DNA of 64,000 nt, taken from assembly GCA_003220435.1 (NCBI GenBank), contig QHSL01000069.1, positions 1-64,000 of the forward strand. The letters are read 5' to 3'. The position numbers and the translations under genes are program-made. The first letter of the stretch is position 1; each line of letters starts with the position of its first letter. Below, in pieces: positions 25,395-33,743 of the stretch. A model generated the notes under the pieces. That model did not search any database. It was not told the DNA's origin and saw only the letters and a list, made by a program, of their open reading frames with translations. The stretch is from Candidatus Rokuibacteriota bacterium. GTDB taxonomy: Bacteria > Methylomirabilota > Methylomirabilia > Rokubacteriales > CSP1-6.

Positions 25395-26786
25395 CTAGCT
25401 GCGGTAGCGGTAGCGGCCGGCCTTGGCGTCCTTGTTGAGCTTGCGGCTCAGGTGCAGACCCTCGAGCACGAACTCGAGCGCCGCCGCGATGCTGGCGGCG
25501 TCCTTGGCGCCGAGCTTGTCGGTGGCCGCGTGCAGCGCCCGCACCTCCGAGCTCTGACGGACGTACTCCTTCGACGGCATCGTGTCCGAGACTTCGATGC
25601 CGAAGCCGCCCTGGAACGCGGCCACCACTGGATCGAGCTCGCCCCCGGTGAAGGTCCGGTTGAAGACGTTCAGGACGGCGCGCTGCATGAGCTTGGTGAG
25701 GACCTTGTCCTCGCCGCCGTCGCCGAGGGTTTCCATCTCGATCTTGCCGCTGGTCGAGGCCACGATGGCGCTGAGATCGCTCACCCGGGGGGCGACCTCG
25801 CGCTCGTCGAGCCGGATCGCGCGCTTGAGCGCGTTCGACAACAGATTTTCCCAGTTGCAGATGCTGACGCGCACCGACACGCCCGAGCGCTGGCTGATCT
25901 CCGGCGCCTTGCGCGCCAGCTGGGTCACCTCGGCGACAACCTGCTTCATGTACTCCGCCGGCGCGTACTGGAAGCCGGTGGCCGGGAACTCCGTGAGCTC
26001 GGCCTCCATGATCGCGATCTCGTCCTGGAGCCGGCGCGGATAGTGCGTGCGGATCTGGGAGCCGAAGCGGTCCTTGAGGGGCGTGATGATCCGGCCGCGG
26101 TTGGTGTAATCCTCGGGGTTGGCGCTCGCGACGACGTACACGTCGATCGGCAGGCGCACCTTGTAGCCGCGGATCTGGACGTCGCGCTCTTCCATGATGT
26201 TGAGCAGCCCCACCTGGATGCGCTCGGCAAGGTCCGGCAGCTCGTTGATCGCGAAGATTCCGCGATTGGTCCGGGGCACGAGCCCGTAGTGGATGGTCAG
26301 CTCGTCGCCGAGATACCGGCCCTCCGCGACCCTGATCGGGTCCACCTCGCCGATGAGGTCGGCGATCGTGATGTCGGGCGTGGCGAGCTTCTCGCCGTAG
26401 CGGCGATCGTTCGGGATCCAGGCGATCTCCGCCTTGTCGCCCACCTCGGCCACGCGCTGCCGGCACGCCTGACAGATCGGCGCGAACGGGCTGTCGTTGA
26501 TCTCGCAGCCGGCCAGCGCCGGCAGCTCGGGGTCGAGCAGGCCGATCAGCAGGCGCGCCATGCGCGTCTTGGCCTGGCCGCGCTCGCCGAGGAACACGAT
26601 GTCCTGGCCCGAGAGGATCGCGTTCTCGACCTGCGGCTGGACGCTCTCCTCGAAGCCGACGATCCCGGGAAAGAGCGGCTCGCCCTTCCGGAGTCGCGCG
26701 ATCAGGTTGTCCCGCAGCTCTTGCTTCACCGATTTCGGCTGATATCCGCTCGATCGCAGCTCACCGACGGTACGCGCTTTGTTCAT
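25395..26786 (-). CDS. MoxR/ChlI-type AAA+ ATPase (Mg-chelatase-like)
   Basis: A 463-residue AAA+ ATPase. Walker A reads GERGQAKT at 67-74. Walker B is GIFAINELPDL, with Asn-Glu in place of Asp-Glu, and the sensor region includes VVASANPEDYTNRG. A Cys trio (C94, C105, C108) sits in an insert after Walker A and may bind metal. It matches the 459-residue Mycobacterium Rv0958 type, which pairs with a VWA protein; here that partner is at 18443-20395 on the same strand. Start ATG 26786 is preferred over 26822; a CATAGT hexamer lies 6 nt upstream and no ribosome site is seen. Confidence 0.9.
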   Translation of the reverse strand: MNKARTVGELRSSGYQPKSVKQELRDNLIARLRKGEPLFPGIVGFEESVQPQVENAILSGQDIVFLGERGQAKTRMARLLIGLLDPELPALAGCEINDSPFAPICQACRQRVAEVGDKAEIAWIPNDRRYGEKLATPDITIADLIGEVDPIRVAEGRYLGDELTIHYGLVPRTNRGIFAINELPDLAERIQVGLLNIMEERDVQIRGYKVRLPIDVYVVASANPEDYTNRGRIITPLKDRFGSQIRTHYPRRLQDEIAIMEAELTEFPATGFQYAPAEYMKQVVAEVTQLARKAPEISQRSGVSVRVSICNWENLLSNALKRAIRLDEREVAPRVSDLSAIVASTSGKIEMETLGDGGEDKVLTKLMQRAVLNVFNRTFTGGELDPVVAAFQGGFGIEVSDTMPSKEYVRQSSEVRALHAATDKLGAKDAASIAAALEFVLEGLHLSRKLNKDAKAGRYRYRS

Positions 26787-26842
26787 GGAGGCACTATGTC
26801 GCGTGCCGAAGTCGCTTGTCAATCACACGCCCCTGACGTGCA

Positions 26843-27376
26843 TCACACGCCCTGGGCGGCGGCGCCGACGAGCGTTCGCGCCAGCTCGATCTCGCCGACG
26901 TGGGTCATGCCGTGGCTGAGGCAGGCCTGGCCCATCGCGCGGATCTTCGGCATGTCGCCGAGCGGCCTCACGGTGATGATCGTGTCCAGGTCCGCCGGGT
27001 CGACCTTGGCGAGAAAGTCCTCGGTGCTGGCCCAGACCTTCCGCATGTAGTCCTTGAACAGCGCAATGTCCTTGAGCCGCAGCGCCTGCGCCTCCGCCGT
27101 CGACATGCCGGTGCCCTGGGCCACCGGCGGCAGCCCGAGCCGCGCTGCGTAGCCGCCCTCGGCCCACACCGTCGGCCGGCGATTCTGGAGCACGAAGCGC
27201 ACGACGTTGTCCTCCGTCCGCACGTAGTGCCAGAAGCCCCACGCGATCGTGTTCGTCTTCGGGTGGCCGGCCGGCACCGTGTGGAGCTGCTCCGGCGTGA
27301 GGTCGGCGATCATCGCGTCGAGCATCGCGTGCATGCGCTTCAGGTCGCTCCCGATGAATTCGACGGCGGTCATCAT
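26843..27376 (-). CDS. DinB family protein
   Basis: A 177-residue four-helix DinB/DUF664-like protein. His residues in IAWGFWHYVRTEDNV, ACLSHGMTHVGEI and near the N-terminus (KRMHAML) give a plausible three-His metal site. The start is one of two tandem ATGs (27376/27373) behind GGAGGGAGAG. It shares only the fold with the other DinB protein at 17148. The frame open further upstream is not coding. Confidence 0.85.
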   Translation of the reverse strand: MMTAVEFIGSDLKRMHAMLDAMIADLTPEQLHTVPAGHPKTNTIAWGFWHYVRTEDNVVRFVLQNRRPTVWAEGGYAARLGLPPVAQGTGMSTAEAQALRLKDIALFKDYMRKVWASTEDFLAKVDPADLDTIITVRPLGDMPKIRAMGQACLSHGMTHVGEIELARTLVGAAAQGV

Positions 27377-27473
27377 GGTCTCTCTCCCTCCTCGGTTGGG
27401 GACCTTAGACGGGCGACGGGGGCGCGTCAAGCGCCGGAGGCGCCGGATCGGGTACTCTCTCCCTCGGCGAGCC

Positions 27474-29069
27474 ATGGGCGACTGGTTTCCCAAGCACACC
27501 CTCGGGTCCCTGCCGGAGCGCGCGGCCCGGCGCTGGGGAGCGCGCGAGGCCGTGTACTTCAAGGGCCAGCGCCGGAGCTTCAGCGAGCTGTCGGCGGCCG
27601 TCGATCGGCTGGCCCGCGGGCTCCTACACCTCGGGATCGGACCCGGTGAGAAGGTCGCGCTCTGGATGGTCAACCGTCCCGAGTTCCTCGAGACGACGTT
27701 CGCGGTGGTCAAGATCGGCGCGGTGCTGGTGCCGATCAACACACGGCTCCGCACCGACGACGTCGCGTACATCCTCGGCCAGTCCGACTCCACGACGCTC
27801 GTCATCGCCGAGCGCTCGGGCCCCGTCGACTATCTGGGCATGCTGCGCGAGATCCCGCCGTCGCGCTCGCCTCGGCTCCGCCGGGTCATCGCGGTCGGCG
27901 AGGCGCCGCGGCCGGGGACGCTGCACTGGGACGCCGTGCTGGCGGCGGCGGACGAGGTCGACCAGACGGCGCTGAGCGCGCGGGCCGAGGCCGTGAGCCC
28001 CGACGCCACCGCGTTCTTCATGTACACCTCGGGGACGACGGGCTTTCCAAAGGGCGCGATGCACGACCACGCGATCGTCCGGAACGTGACCGATCGCGCC
28101 TTCCGCATGTCGATCACGCCGGCCGACACGATCATGATGTACCTGCCGCTCTTCCATCTCTTCGGCTTCTCGGAAGGCGCGCTGATGTCGATGGTGAGCG
28201 GCGCCCGCCAGGTGCTCACCGAGACCTTCGATCCCGCGGAGAGCCTGGCCCTCGTGGAGCAGGAGCGCGCCACGATCCTCCACGGCTTCGACACCCACTT
28301 CAAGGAGCTGATGGAGGCGCAGGAGCGCTCTCTCCGCGACGTGTCGAGCGTCCGCACCGGGATTCTCGCGACCGGGATGTCGAGCTCCGTGCCCATCGCC
28401 CGGAAGGCTCGCAAGGTGTTCGGTCCCCTCCTGTCCGGGTACGGCATGAGCGAGTTCGGCGTCGGCGCCGCGCTCAGCGCGCTCGACTCCACCGAGGAGC
28501 AGTGCACGGAGGCCTCGGGCTATCCGGCGCCGGGCTACGAGGTGCGCATCGTCGATCCCGCGACCGGCCGCGAGCAGCCGGCCGGCGCGCCCGGCGAGAT
28601 CCTTGTGCGGAGCTACATGATGATGCAGGCCTACTACAACAAGCTCGCCGAGACGGCGCGCGCCCTCGACGGCGAGGGCTGGCTGCACACCGGCGACATG
28701 GGCGTGATCCGCGCCGACGGCCATCTGCGCTTCATGGGGCGCTACAAGGACATGCTCAAGATCGGCGGCGAAAACGTCGACCCGATGGAGGTCGAAGCGT
28801 TCCTGATGAGCCACCCGGCGATCAATCTCGCCGCGGTAGTGAGCTTTCCCGACCCACGGCTCGCCGAGGTCGGCGTCGCCTTCGTGAAGCGCGAGGCCGG
28901 CCGCGCGCTGACCGCCGCCGAGGTGCTCGACCACTGCCAGGGCCGGATCGCCAGCTTCAAGATCCCGCGCCACGTCATCTTCGTGGACGACTTCCCGATG
29001 ACCAGCTCGGGCAAGATCCAGAAGGTGAAGCTTCGCGAGGAGGCGCTCAGGCGCATTCCGGCGCCCTAG
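27474..29069 (+). CDS. AMP-forming acyl-CoA synthetase
   Basis: A 531-residue ANL-superfamily ligase that activates a carboxylic acid to acyl-AMP and then acyl-CoA. Core motifs: P-loop YTSGTTGFPKG near residue 184, GYGMSEFG mid-protein, GWLHTGDMG (adenine/ribose site), and the C-terminal catalytic Lys in SSGKIQKVKLRE. Chain-length specificity is not readable. It starts at the ATG behind a weak TACTCT element and is followed 32 bp on by the ABC substrate-binding protein gene. Confidence 0.93.
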   Translation: MGDWFPKHTLGSLPERAARRWGAREAVYFKGQRRSFSELSAAVDRLARGLLHLGIGPGEKVALWMVNRPEFLETTFAVVKIGAVLVPINTRLRTDDVAYILGQSDSTTLVIAERSGPVDYLGMLREIPPSRSPRLRRVIAVGEAPRPGTLHWDAVLAAADEVDQTALSARAEAVSPDATAFFMYTSGTTGFPKGAMHDHAIVRNVTDRAFRMSITPADTIMMYLPLFHLFGFSEGALMSMVSGARQVLTETFDPAESLALVEQERATILHGFDTHFKELMEAQERSLRDVSSVRTGILATGMSSSVPIARKARKVFGPLLSGYGMSEFGVGAALSALDSTEEQCTEASGYPAPGYEVRIVDPATGREQPAGAPGEILVRSYMMMQAYYNKLAETARALDGEGWLHTGDMGVIRADGHLRFMGRYKDMLKIGGENVDPMEVEAFLMSHPAINLAAVVSFPDPRLAEVGVAFVKREAGRALTAAEVLDHCQGRIASFKIPRHVIFVDDFPMTSSGKIQKVKLREEALRRIPAP

Positions 29070-29071
29070 GA

Positions 29072-29077
29072 TATGAT
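29072..29077 (+). promoter_or_regulatory. -10 element of the ABC transporter operon
   Basis: TATGAT between the ligase stop and the binding-protein ATG, with ribosome site GGAGG at 29089-29093. It suggests that the transporter has its own promoter. No -35 is obvious. Confidence 0.35.
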
Positions 29078-29101
29078 CCGCACCGACTGGAGGACATCCC
29101 C

Positions 29102-30652
29102 ATGCGCAAGATCCTGTGGCGCCTGTGGCCCGTCGTCGGCGCGCTCGCCGCGCTGCTGCTCGCGGACACGGCCCACGCCCAGAAGAAGACGCTCGTGGTC
29201 GCCCTCAACCAGGATCCCGACATCCTCGATCCCACGCTGGCCCGGACCTACGTCGGGCGGATCGTCTTCTCCCAGATCTGCGAGAAGCTCTACGAGATCG
29301 ACGAGACCCTCAAGATCCACCCGCAGCTCGCCGCCGACCTGCCCGCGATCACCGACGGCGGCCGTACCGTCACCATCAAGCTGCGCGCCGGCGTGAAGTT
29401 CAACGACGGCACGCCGATGGACGCCGAGTCGGTGAAGCTGTCGCTGGATCGCCACCGCACGCTGGCCGGGTCGAACCGCGCGAGCGAGCTGGCGCCGGTC
29501 GAGGCCGTCGAGGTGGTCGACCCGCTCACGGTGCGCCTGCGCCTGAAGGCGCCGTTCTCGCCGCTGCTCGCCCAGCTGACCGATCGCGCCGGCATGCCGC
29601 TCTCGCCGGCCGCCCTCAAGAAGCTCGGCGACAAGTTCGGCACCGCGCCGGTATGCGTCGGCCCGTGGCAGTTCGCCGAGCGCGTGGCCCAGGACCGGAT
29701 CGTCGTCGAGAGGTCGCCGCACTATTTCGCGCCAGCGCAGGCCAAGTTCGACAAGGTCGTCTTCCGGATCATCGTGGACGACAACGTGCGGCTGGCGAAT
29801 CTGCGTTCCGGCGACATCGACGTCATGCACATGGTCTCGCCCACCGACGCCACCGCGATCAAGAAAGAGGGCAAGTTCGAGCTGTCGAGCGTGACCGGAC
29901 TCGGCTACGACGGCATCACGATCAATTTAAGAAACAAGATCGGCAAGCTCAACCCGCCTGGCGATCTCGGCACGCCGCTCGCCAACGACCCGCGCGTTCG
30001 CGAGGCGTTCGAGCTCAGCATCGATCGAGAAGCGCTGAACCAGGTCGCCTGGGACGGCCTCTTCACGCCGGGGTGCACGCCGATCCCGCCGATCAGCATC
30101 TTCTTCGACAAGAGCCGCAAGTGCCCGACCCGCGACGTGGCCCGCGCCAAGAAGCTCCTGGCCGACGCGGGCCTGGCCGGCGGCTACAGCTTCGAGCTGA
30201 CGATCGTCAACAATCCGCGCCAGCGGCGTGTCGGCGAGGTCATCCAGCAGATGGCGCGCGAGGCCGGCTTGAACGTCACGCTGCGGCCGCAGGAGTTCGC
30301 CTCGGCCCTGAAGGACGACGACGACGGCAAGCTGCAGGCGTTCCTGATCGGCTGGAGCGGGCGCGTCGATCCCGACGGCAACATCCACCAGAACCAGACG
30401 TGCAAGGGCAGCCTCAACGCCACCCTGGCCTGCGACGAGCGCGTCGACGCGCTCCTGAACAAGGCCCGCGAGGTGAGCGACGTCAACCAGCGGCGCGGGC
30501 TTTACCGCGAGGCCATCGATCTGTTCACGGCCCGACGCAACAACATCTACATCTACCATCAGAACTACATCGTGGCCTTTCCCAAGAGCCTCAAAGGCTA
30601 CCAGGCCGTCCCCGACGGCTTGATCCGAATCAAGGGCACGTCCTGGAACTGA
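29102..30652 (+). CDS. ABC transporter substrate-binding protein, family 5 (peptide/opine/nickel)
   Basis: A 516-residue periplasmic binding protein of the DppA/OppA class. The signal peptide ends AHA-Q at about residue 26. The mature chain shows the family signature region FNDGTPMDAESVKLSLDRH in pieces, then VEVVDPLTVRLRLKAPF and VGPWQF. It would capture a peptide, opine or glutathione-like ligand and hand it to the two permeases encoded immediately downstream. Confidence 0.93.
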   Translation: MRKILWRLWPVVGALAALLLADTAHAQKKTLVVALNQDPDILDPTLARTYVGRIVFSQICEKLYEIDETLKIHPQLAADLPAITDGGRTVTIKLRAGVKFNDGTPMDAESVKLSLDRHRTLAGSNRASELAPVEAVEVVDPLTVRLRLKAPFSPLLAQLTDRAGMPLSPAALKKLGDKFGTAPVCVGPWQFAERVAQDRIVVERSPHYFAPAQAKFDKVVFRIIVDDNVRLANLRSGDIDVMHMVSPTDATAIKKEGKFELSSVTGLGYDGITINLRNKIGKLNPPGDLGTPLANDPRVREAFELSIDREALNQVAWDGLFTPGCTPIPPISIFFDKSRKCPTRDVARAKKLLADAGLAGGYSFELTIVNNPRQRRVGEVIQQMAREAGLNVTLRPQEFASALKDDDDGKLQAFLIGWSGRVDPDGNIHQNQTCKGSLNATLACDERVDALLNKAREVSDVNQRRGLYREAIDLFTARRNNIYIYHQNYIVAFPKSLKGYQAVPDGLIRIKGTSWN

Positions 30653-30677
30653 TCGGCTAGTCGGTCTCGACGACCCC

Positions 30678-31640
30678 GTGTTCGAGTTCCTGGTCCAGAG
30701 GGCGGCGATCTCGGTCGTGACCCTCTGCGTGATCAGCATGATCGTCTTCACGGGAGTCCGCATGATTCCCGGCGATCCGGCGCGCGTCATGGCCGGGACC
30801 GACGCGGATGCCGCCGGCCTCGAGGCGGTCCGCGAGAAGTACGGGCTCAAGGACCCGATTCCCCTCCAGTACCTGCGCTGGGCGGGGCTCGCCCTGCGCG
30901 GCGATCTCGGCGAGTCGATCCGCACGCGCGAGGCGGTCGTCCAGACCGTGGTGACCAAGCTGCCGATCACGATCGAGCTCGCGTTCCTGTCGCTCGTCGT
31001 CGCCGTCGGCATCGCCATCCCCGCCGGGGTCCTGGCGGCGGTGCGCCGCAACACGATCTGGGACGTCCTGACCAGCGGCGCGTCGCTGTGCGGCGTCTCC
31101 ATCCCGAACTTCTGGCTCGGGATCATGCTGATCCTGTTCTTCTCGGTGCGGCTCGGCTGGCTGCCCGCCTCCGGGTTCGTGCCGATCTGGGAGAGCCCGC
31201 TCGCGAACCTCCAGCGCATGCTGATGCCCGCGTTCGTGCTCGGCACGGCGCTGGCCGCGGTGCTGATGCGCCAGACCCGCAACAGCATGATCGAGGTCAT
31301 GAGCGCGGACTACATCCGCACTGCGTACAGCAAGGGCCTCGCCGGCCGCGTCGTGGTGTTCCGCCACGCGATCCGCAACGGCCTCATCCCGGTGGTCACG
31401 ATCCTCGGGCTGCAGATGGGCGCCCTCATCAGCGGCGCCGTCGTCACCGAGCAGATCTTCGTCGTCCCGGGCTTCGGCCGGCTCATCGTCGAGGCGGTGT
31501 TCACGCGGGACTATCCCCTGGTGCAGGGGGTCGTGTTGATCACGGCCAGCTCCTACGTGCTGATCAATCTCCTCGTCGACGTCTCGTACTCCCTGCTCAA
31601 TCCGCGCATTCGCATCCGGAGCTCGGCCGGTGACGCCTAG
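30678..31640 (+). CDS. ABC transporter permease, DppB-like
   Basis: A 320-residue inner-membrane permease with six predicted helices, starting GTG at 30678. The first periplasmic loop carries RMIPGDPARVMAG, typical of DppB/OppB. The conserved EAA coupling loop is around YIRTAYSKGLAGRVVVFRHAIRN in pieces, and VVTEQIFVVPGFGRLIVEAV is the family C-terminal mark. It overlaps the next permease gene by 11 bp. Confidence 0.93.
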   Translation: MFEFLVQRAAISVVTLCVISMIVFTGVRMIPGDPARVMAGTDADAAGLEAVREKYGLKDPIPLQYLRWAGLALRGDLGESIRTREAVVQTVVTKLPITIELAFLSLVVAVGIAIPAGVLAAVRRNTIWDVLTSGASLCGVSIPNFWLGIMLILFFSVRLGWLPASGFVPIWESPLANLQRMLMPAFVLGTALAAVLMRQTRNSMIEVMSADYIRTAYSKGLAGRVVVFRHAIRNGLIPVVTILGLQMGALISGAVVTEQIFVVPGFGRLIVEAVFTRDYPLVQGVVLITASSYVLINLLVDVSYSLLNPRIRIRSSAGDA

Positions 31641-32526
31641 CCCCTCCACGACGACCGCCCTGCCGGCGCCGGCGGGCGCGGACGCGCCGGCCGGACCCTG
31701 GCGGCGCGCGTTCCTCCGCGCCCGCCGGCGCCCGGCGTCGGCGGCCGGCGCGGTGATCGTGCTGCTGTTCGTCGCCACGGCGGTCGGCGCGCCGTGGATC
31801 GCGACCGTCGATCCGAGCCAGGGCGACTGGAAGCAGATCCGCAAGGCGCCCACGTGGACGCATCCCTTCGGGACCGACGACCTCGGCCGGGACACCTTCT
31901 CCCGTGTGATCTGGGGCGCTCGCATCTCCATGCAGGCGGGCGTCTTCTCGATCCTGCTGGCGATCGCGGTGGGCGTGCCGGTCGGCCTCGTCGCGGGCTT
32001 CTACCGCGGCGCCCTCGACCAGGTGATCATGCGCCTGACCGACGCGTGGCTCGCGTTCCCGTTCCTGATCCTGGCCATCGGGCTCGTGACGATCATGGGC
32101 CCGTCGCTCACGAACGCGACGGTCGCGATCGGCCTCGGCGCGATGCCCACCTACATCCGGCTCACCCGCGGCCTCGTGCTCTCGATCTCCGCCGAGGACT
32201 ACGTCCACGGCGCGCGGGCGCTGGGCGCCGGCGATGTGCGCCTCATGACCCGGCACGTCCTGCCCAACATCGTGAGCTCGCTCCTCGTCCAGGCGACGAT
32301 CTCGATCCCCGTCGCGATCATCGCCGAGGCGATCCTGTCGTTCCTCGGGCTCGGCGTGCAGCCGCCGGCCCCGAGTTGGGGCACCATGCTCAACACCGCG
32401 CAGCAGTTCCTCGAGACCGCGCCGTGGATGGCGTGGTGGCCGGGACTCGCGATCTTCTCGCTCACGCTCTCGTTCAATCTCGCCGGAGACGGCTTGCGCG
32501 ACCTACTCGATCCCCGAGACTATTGA
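31630..32526 (+). CDS. ABC transporter permease, DppC-like
   Basis: A 298-residue permease with an N-terminal Ala/Pro/Arg-rich cytoplasmic stretch and six helices. HPFGTDDLGRDTFSRVIWGARIS is the DppC/OppC signature (given in pieces), and the EAA loop reads YVHGARALGAGDVRLMTRHVLPN. GTG start 31630 lies within the end of the dppB-like gene. The two ATP-binding subunits (DppD, DppF) that normally follow are missing, so the pump must borrow ATPases encoded elsewhere. Confidence 0.93.
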   Translation: MTPSPSTTTALPAPAGADAPAGPWRRAFLRARRRPASAAGAVIVLLFVATAVGAPWIATVDPSQGDWKQIRKAPTWTHPFGTDDLGRDTFSRVIWGARISMQAGVFSILLAIAVGVPVGLVAGFYRGALDQVIMRLTDAWLAFPFLILAIGLVTIMGPSLTNATVAIGLGAMPTYIRLTRGLVLSISAEDYVHGARALGAGDVRLMTRHVLPNIVSSLLVQATISIPVAIIAEAILSFLGLGVQPPAPSWGTMLNTAQQFLETAPWMAWWPGLAIFSLTLSFNLAGDGLRDLLDPRDY

Positions 32527-32530
32527 AGTC

Positions 32531-32579
32531 CGCGCCGCAGGCTGTCGCGGGGCTGGGGCCCCGCCAGCCGAGGCGCGGC
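32531..32579 (+). repeat. 49-bp palindromic repeat, copy 2 (upstream of the histidine phosphatase)
   Basis: Matches copy 1 at 11727-11775 at 46 of 49 positions, in the same orientation to the downstream gene. The inner hairpin CGGGGC-TGGG-GCCCCG is intact. It abuts the TATAAT at 32580, so it fills the region where a -35 box or an operator would lie. Confidence 0.85.
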
Positions 32580-32585
32580 TATAAT
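32580..32585 (+). promoter_or_regulatory. consensus -10 of the phosphatase-DUF3090-SCO1664 operon
   Basis: A perfect TATAAT, 6 nt before ATG 32592, which would start transcription at or just inside the ATG. The palindromic repeat lies directly upstream and there is no -35 consensus. Confidence 0.55.
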
Positions 32586-32591
32586 CTGCGG

Positions 32592-33218
32592 ATGCGCCCC
32601 ACCATCGCCCTGCTCGTGCGTCACGGCCAGACTCCGACGACCGGCATGATTCTCCCGGGGCAGGCGCCCGGCCTCCACCTGGCCGACAAGGGCCGGCAGC
32701 AGGCGGACGCGGCGGCCGCGCGCATCGGCCGCCTGCCCAAAGTCGCGGCCGTCTACGCGTCGAACCTCGAGCGCGCGCGCGAGACGGCGATGCCGATCGC
32801 CCGCGCGCGCCACCTGGCGGTGCGCGTCGACCGCGACCTGGCCGACTGTGACGTCGGCGAGTGGACCGGCCAGAAGCTCAGGCGGCTCGCCCGCAAGGCC
32901 GAGTGGCAGATCGTGCAGCGCCACCCGAGCGGGTTCCGCTTCCCCGGCGGCGAGTCGTTCACCGAGATGCAGACGCGTATGACCTCGGCCCTCGCCCGGA
33001 TCGTCACGCGCCATCCGGGCGCGGCGGTGGTCGTGGTCTCCCACGCCGATCCGATCAAGGCGGCGGTCGCGCACGCGCTCGGCATCCACCTCGACCTCTT
33101 CCAGCGCGTGATGATCGCTCCGTGCTCCATCACCGTGATCGGGTACCATCGCCAGGGGCCGGTCGTGCTCACCGTGAACTCGGTCGACGGTGACCTCGGC
33201 TGGCTCGCCAGAGCATGA
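32592..33218 (+). CDS. histidine phosphatase family protein (MSMEG_4193-like)
   Basis: A 208-residue branch-1 histidine phosphatase. Catalytic motif LLVRHGQT at 7-14, ASNLERARETA for the second phosphate-binding Arg, and the second His in VVVSHADPIKAAVAH. In Actinobacteria this subgroup (putative phosphomutase) is encoded with the same two neighbours seen here, often beside the mycothiol gene mshC, which is not present in this window. The substrate is unknown. Its stop overlaps the DUF3090 start (ATGA). Confidence 0.92.
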   Translation: MRPTIALLVRHGQTPTTGMILPGQAPGLHLADKGRQQADAAAARIGRLPKVAAVYASNLERARETAMPIARARHLAVRVDRDLADCDVGEWTGQKLRRLARKAEWQIVQRHPSGFRFPGGESFTEMQTRMTSALARIVTRHPGAAVVVVSHADPIKAAVAHALGIHLDLFQRVMIAPCSITVIGYHRQGPVVLTVNSVDGDLGWLARA

Positions 33219-33715
33219 GCGCGTCATTCGAGTTCTTGGGCCCCGATCACTTCACCGCCGGCGCCGTCGGGCAGCCGGGCCAGCGGGTCTTCTACCTCCA
33301 GTCCCGCGAGCGCGGCAAGGTCGTCTCCCTCAAGAGCGAGAAGGAGCAGGTCCGTGCGCTCGCCGAGTATCTCGGCTCGCTCCTGAACCGGCTGCCCGCG
33401 GGTAGCGCGGCGCCGCCCGCGAACCTCGCGCTGCTCGAGCCGATCGACGCCCCCTGGGCCGTCGCGTCGATCGCGGTGGGCTACGACGAGGCCCGCGACC
33501 GCATCCTGGTCGTCGCCAACGAGGCGCTGGAGGAGGACGCCGAGGGCGAGCCGGCCTCAGCGCGCTTCTTGATCAGCCGCGCGCAGGCGGCGGCGTTCGT
33601 CAAGCAGGCGGACGCGCTCATGAAGGCCAGCCGGCCAATTTGCCCGTGGTGCAACCAGCCCAAGGATCCGAGCGGCCACGCCTGCCCGCGGAGCAACGGT
33701 CACGTCCACCATTGA
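33215..33715 (+). CDS. DUF3090 family protein
   Basis: A 166-residue protein of the DUF3090 family: FEFLGPDHFTAGAVG and the GQRVFYLQSRE strand at the start, EKEQVRALAEYL, and a C-terminal zinc-ribbon-like CPWCNQPKDPSGHACPRSNGH. No function is known for the family. Translational coupling to both neighbours suggests a three-protein module. Confidence 0.92.
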   Translation: MSASFEFLGPDHFTAGAVGQPGQRVFYLQSRERGKVVSLKSEKEQVRALAEYLGSLLNRLPAGSAAPPANLALLEPIDAPWAVASIAVGYDEARDRILVVANEALEEDAEGEPASARFLISRAQAAAFVKQADALMKASRPICPWCNQPKDPSGHACPRSNGHVHH

Positions 33716-33743
33716 GACCGCCGACCTCCTGACCCGCGGGGAG

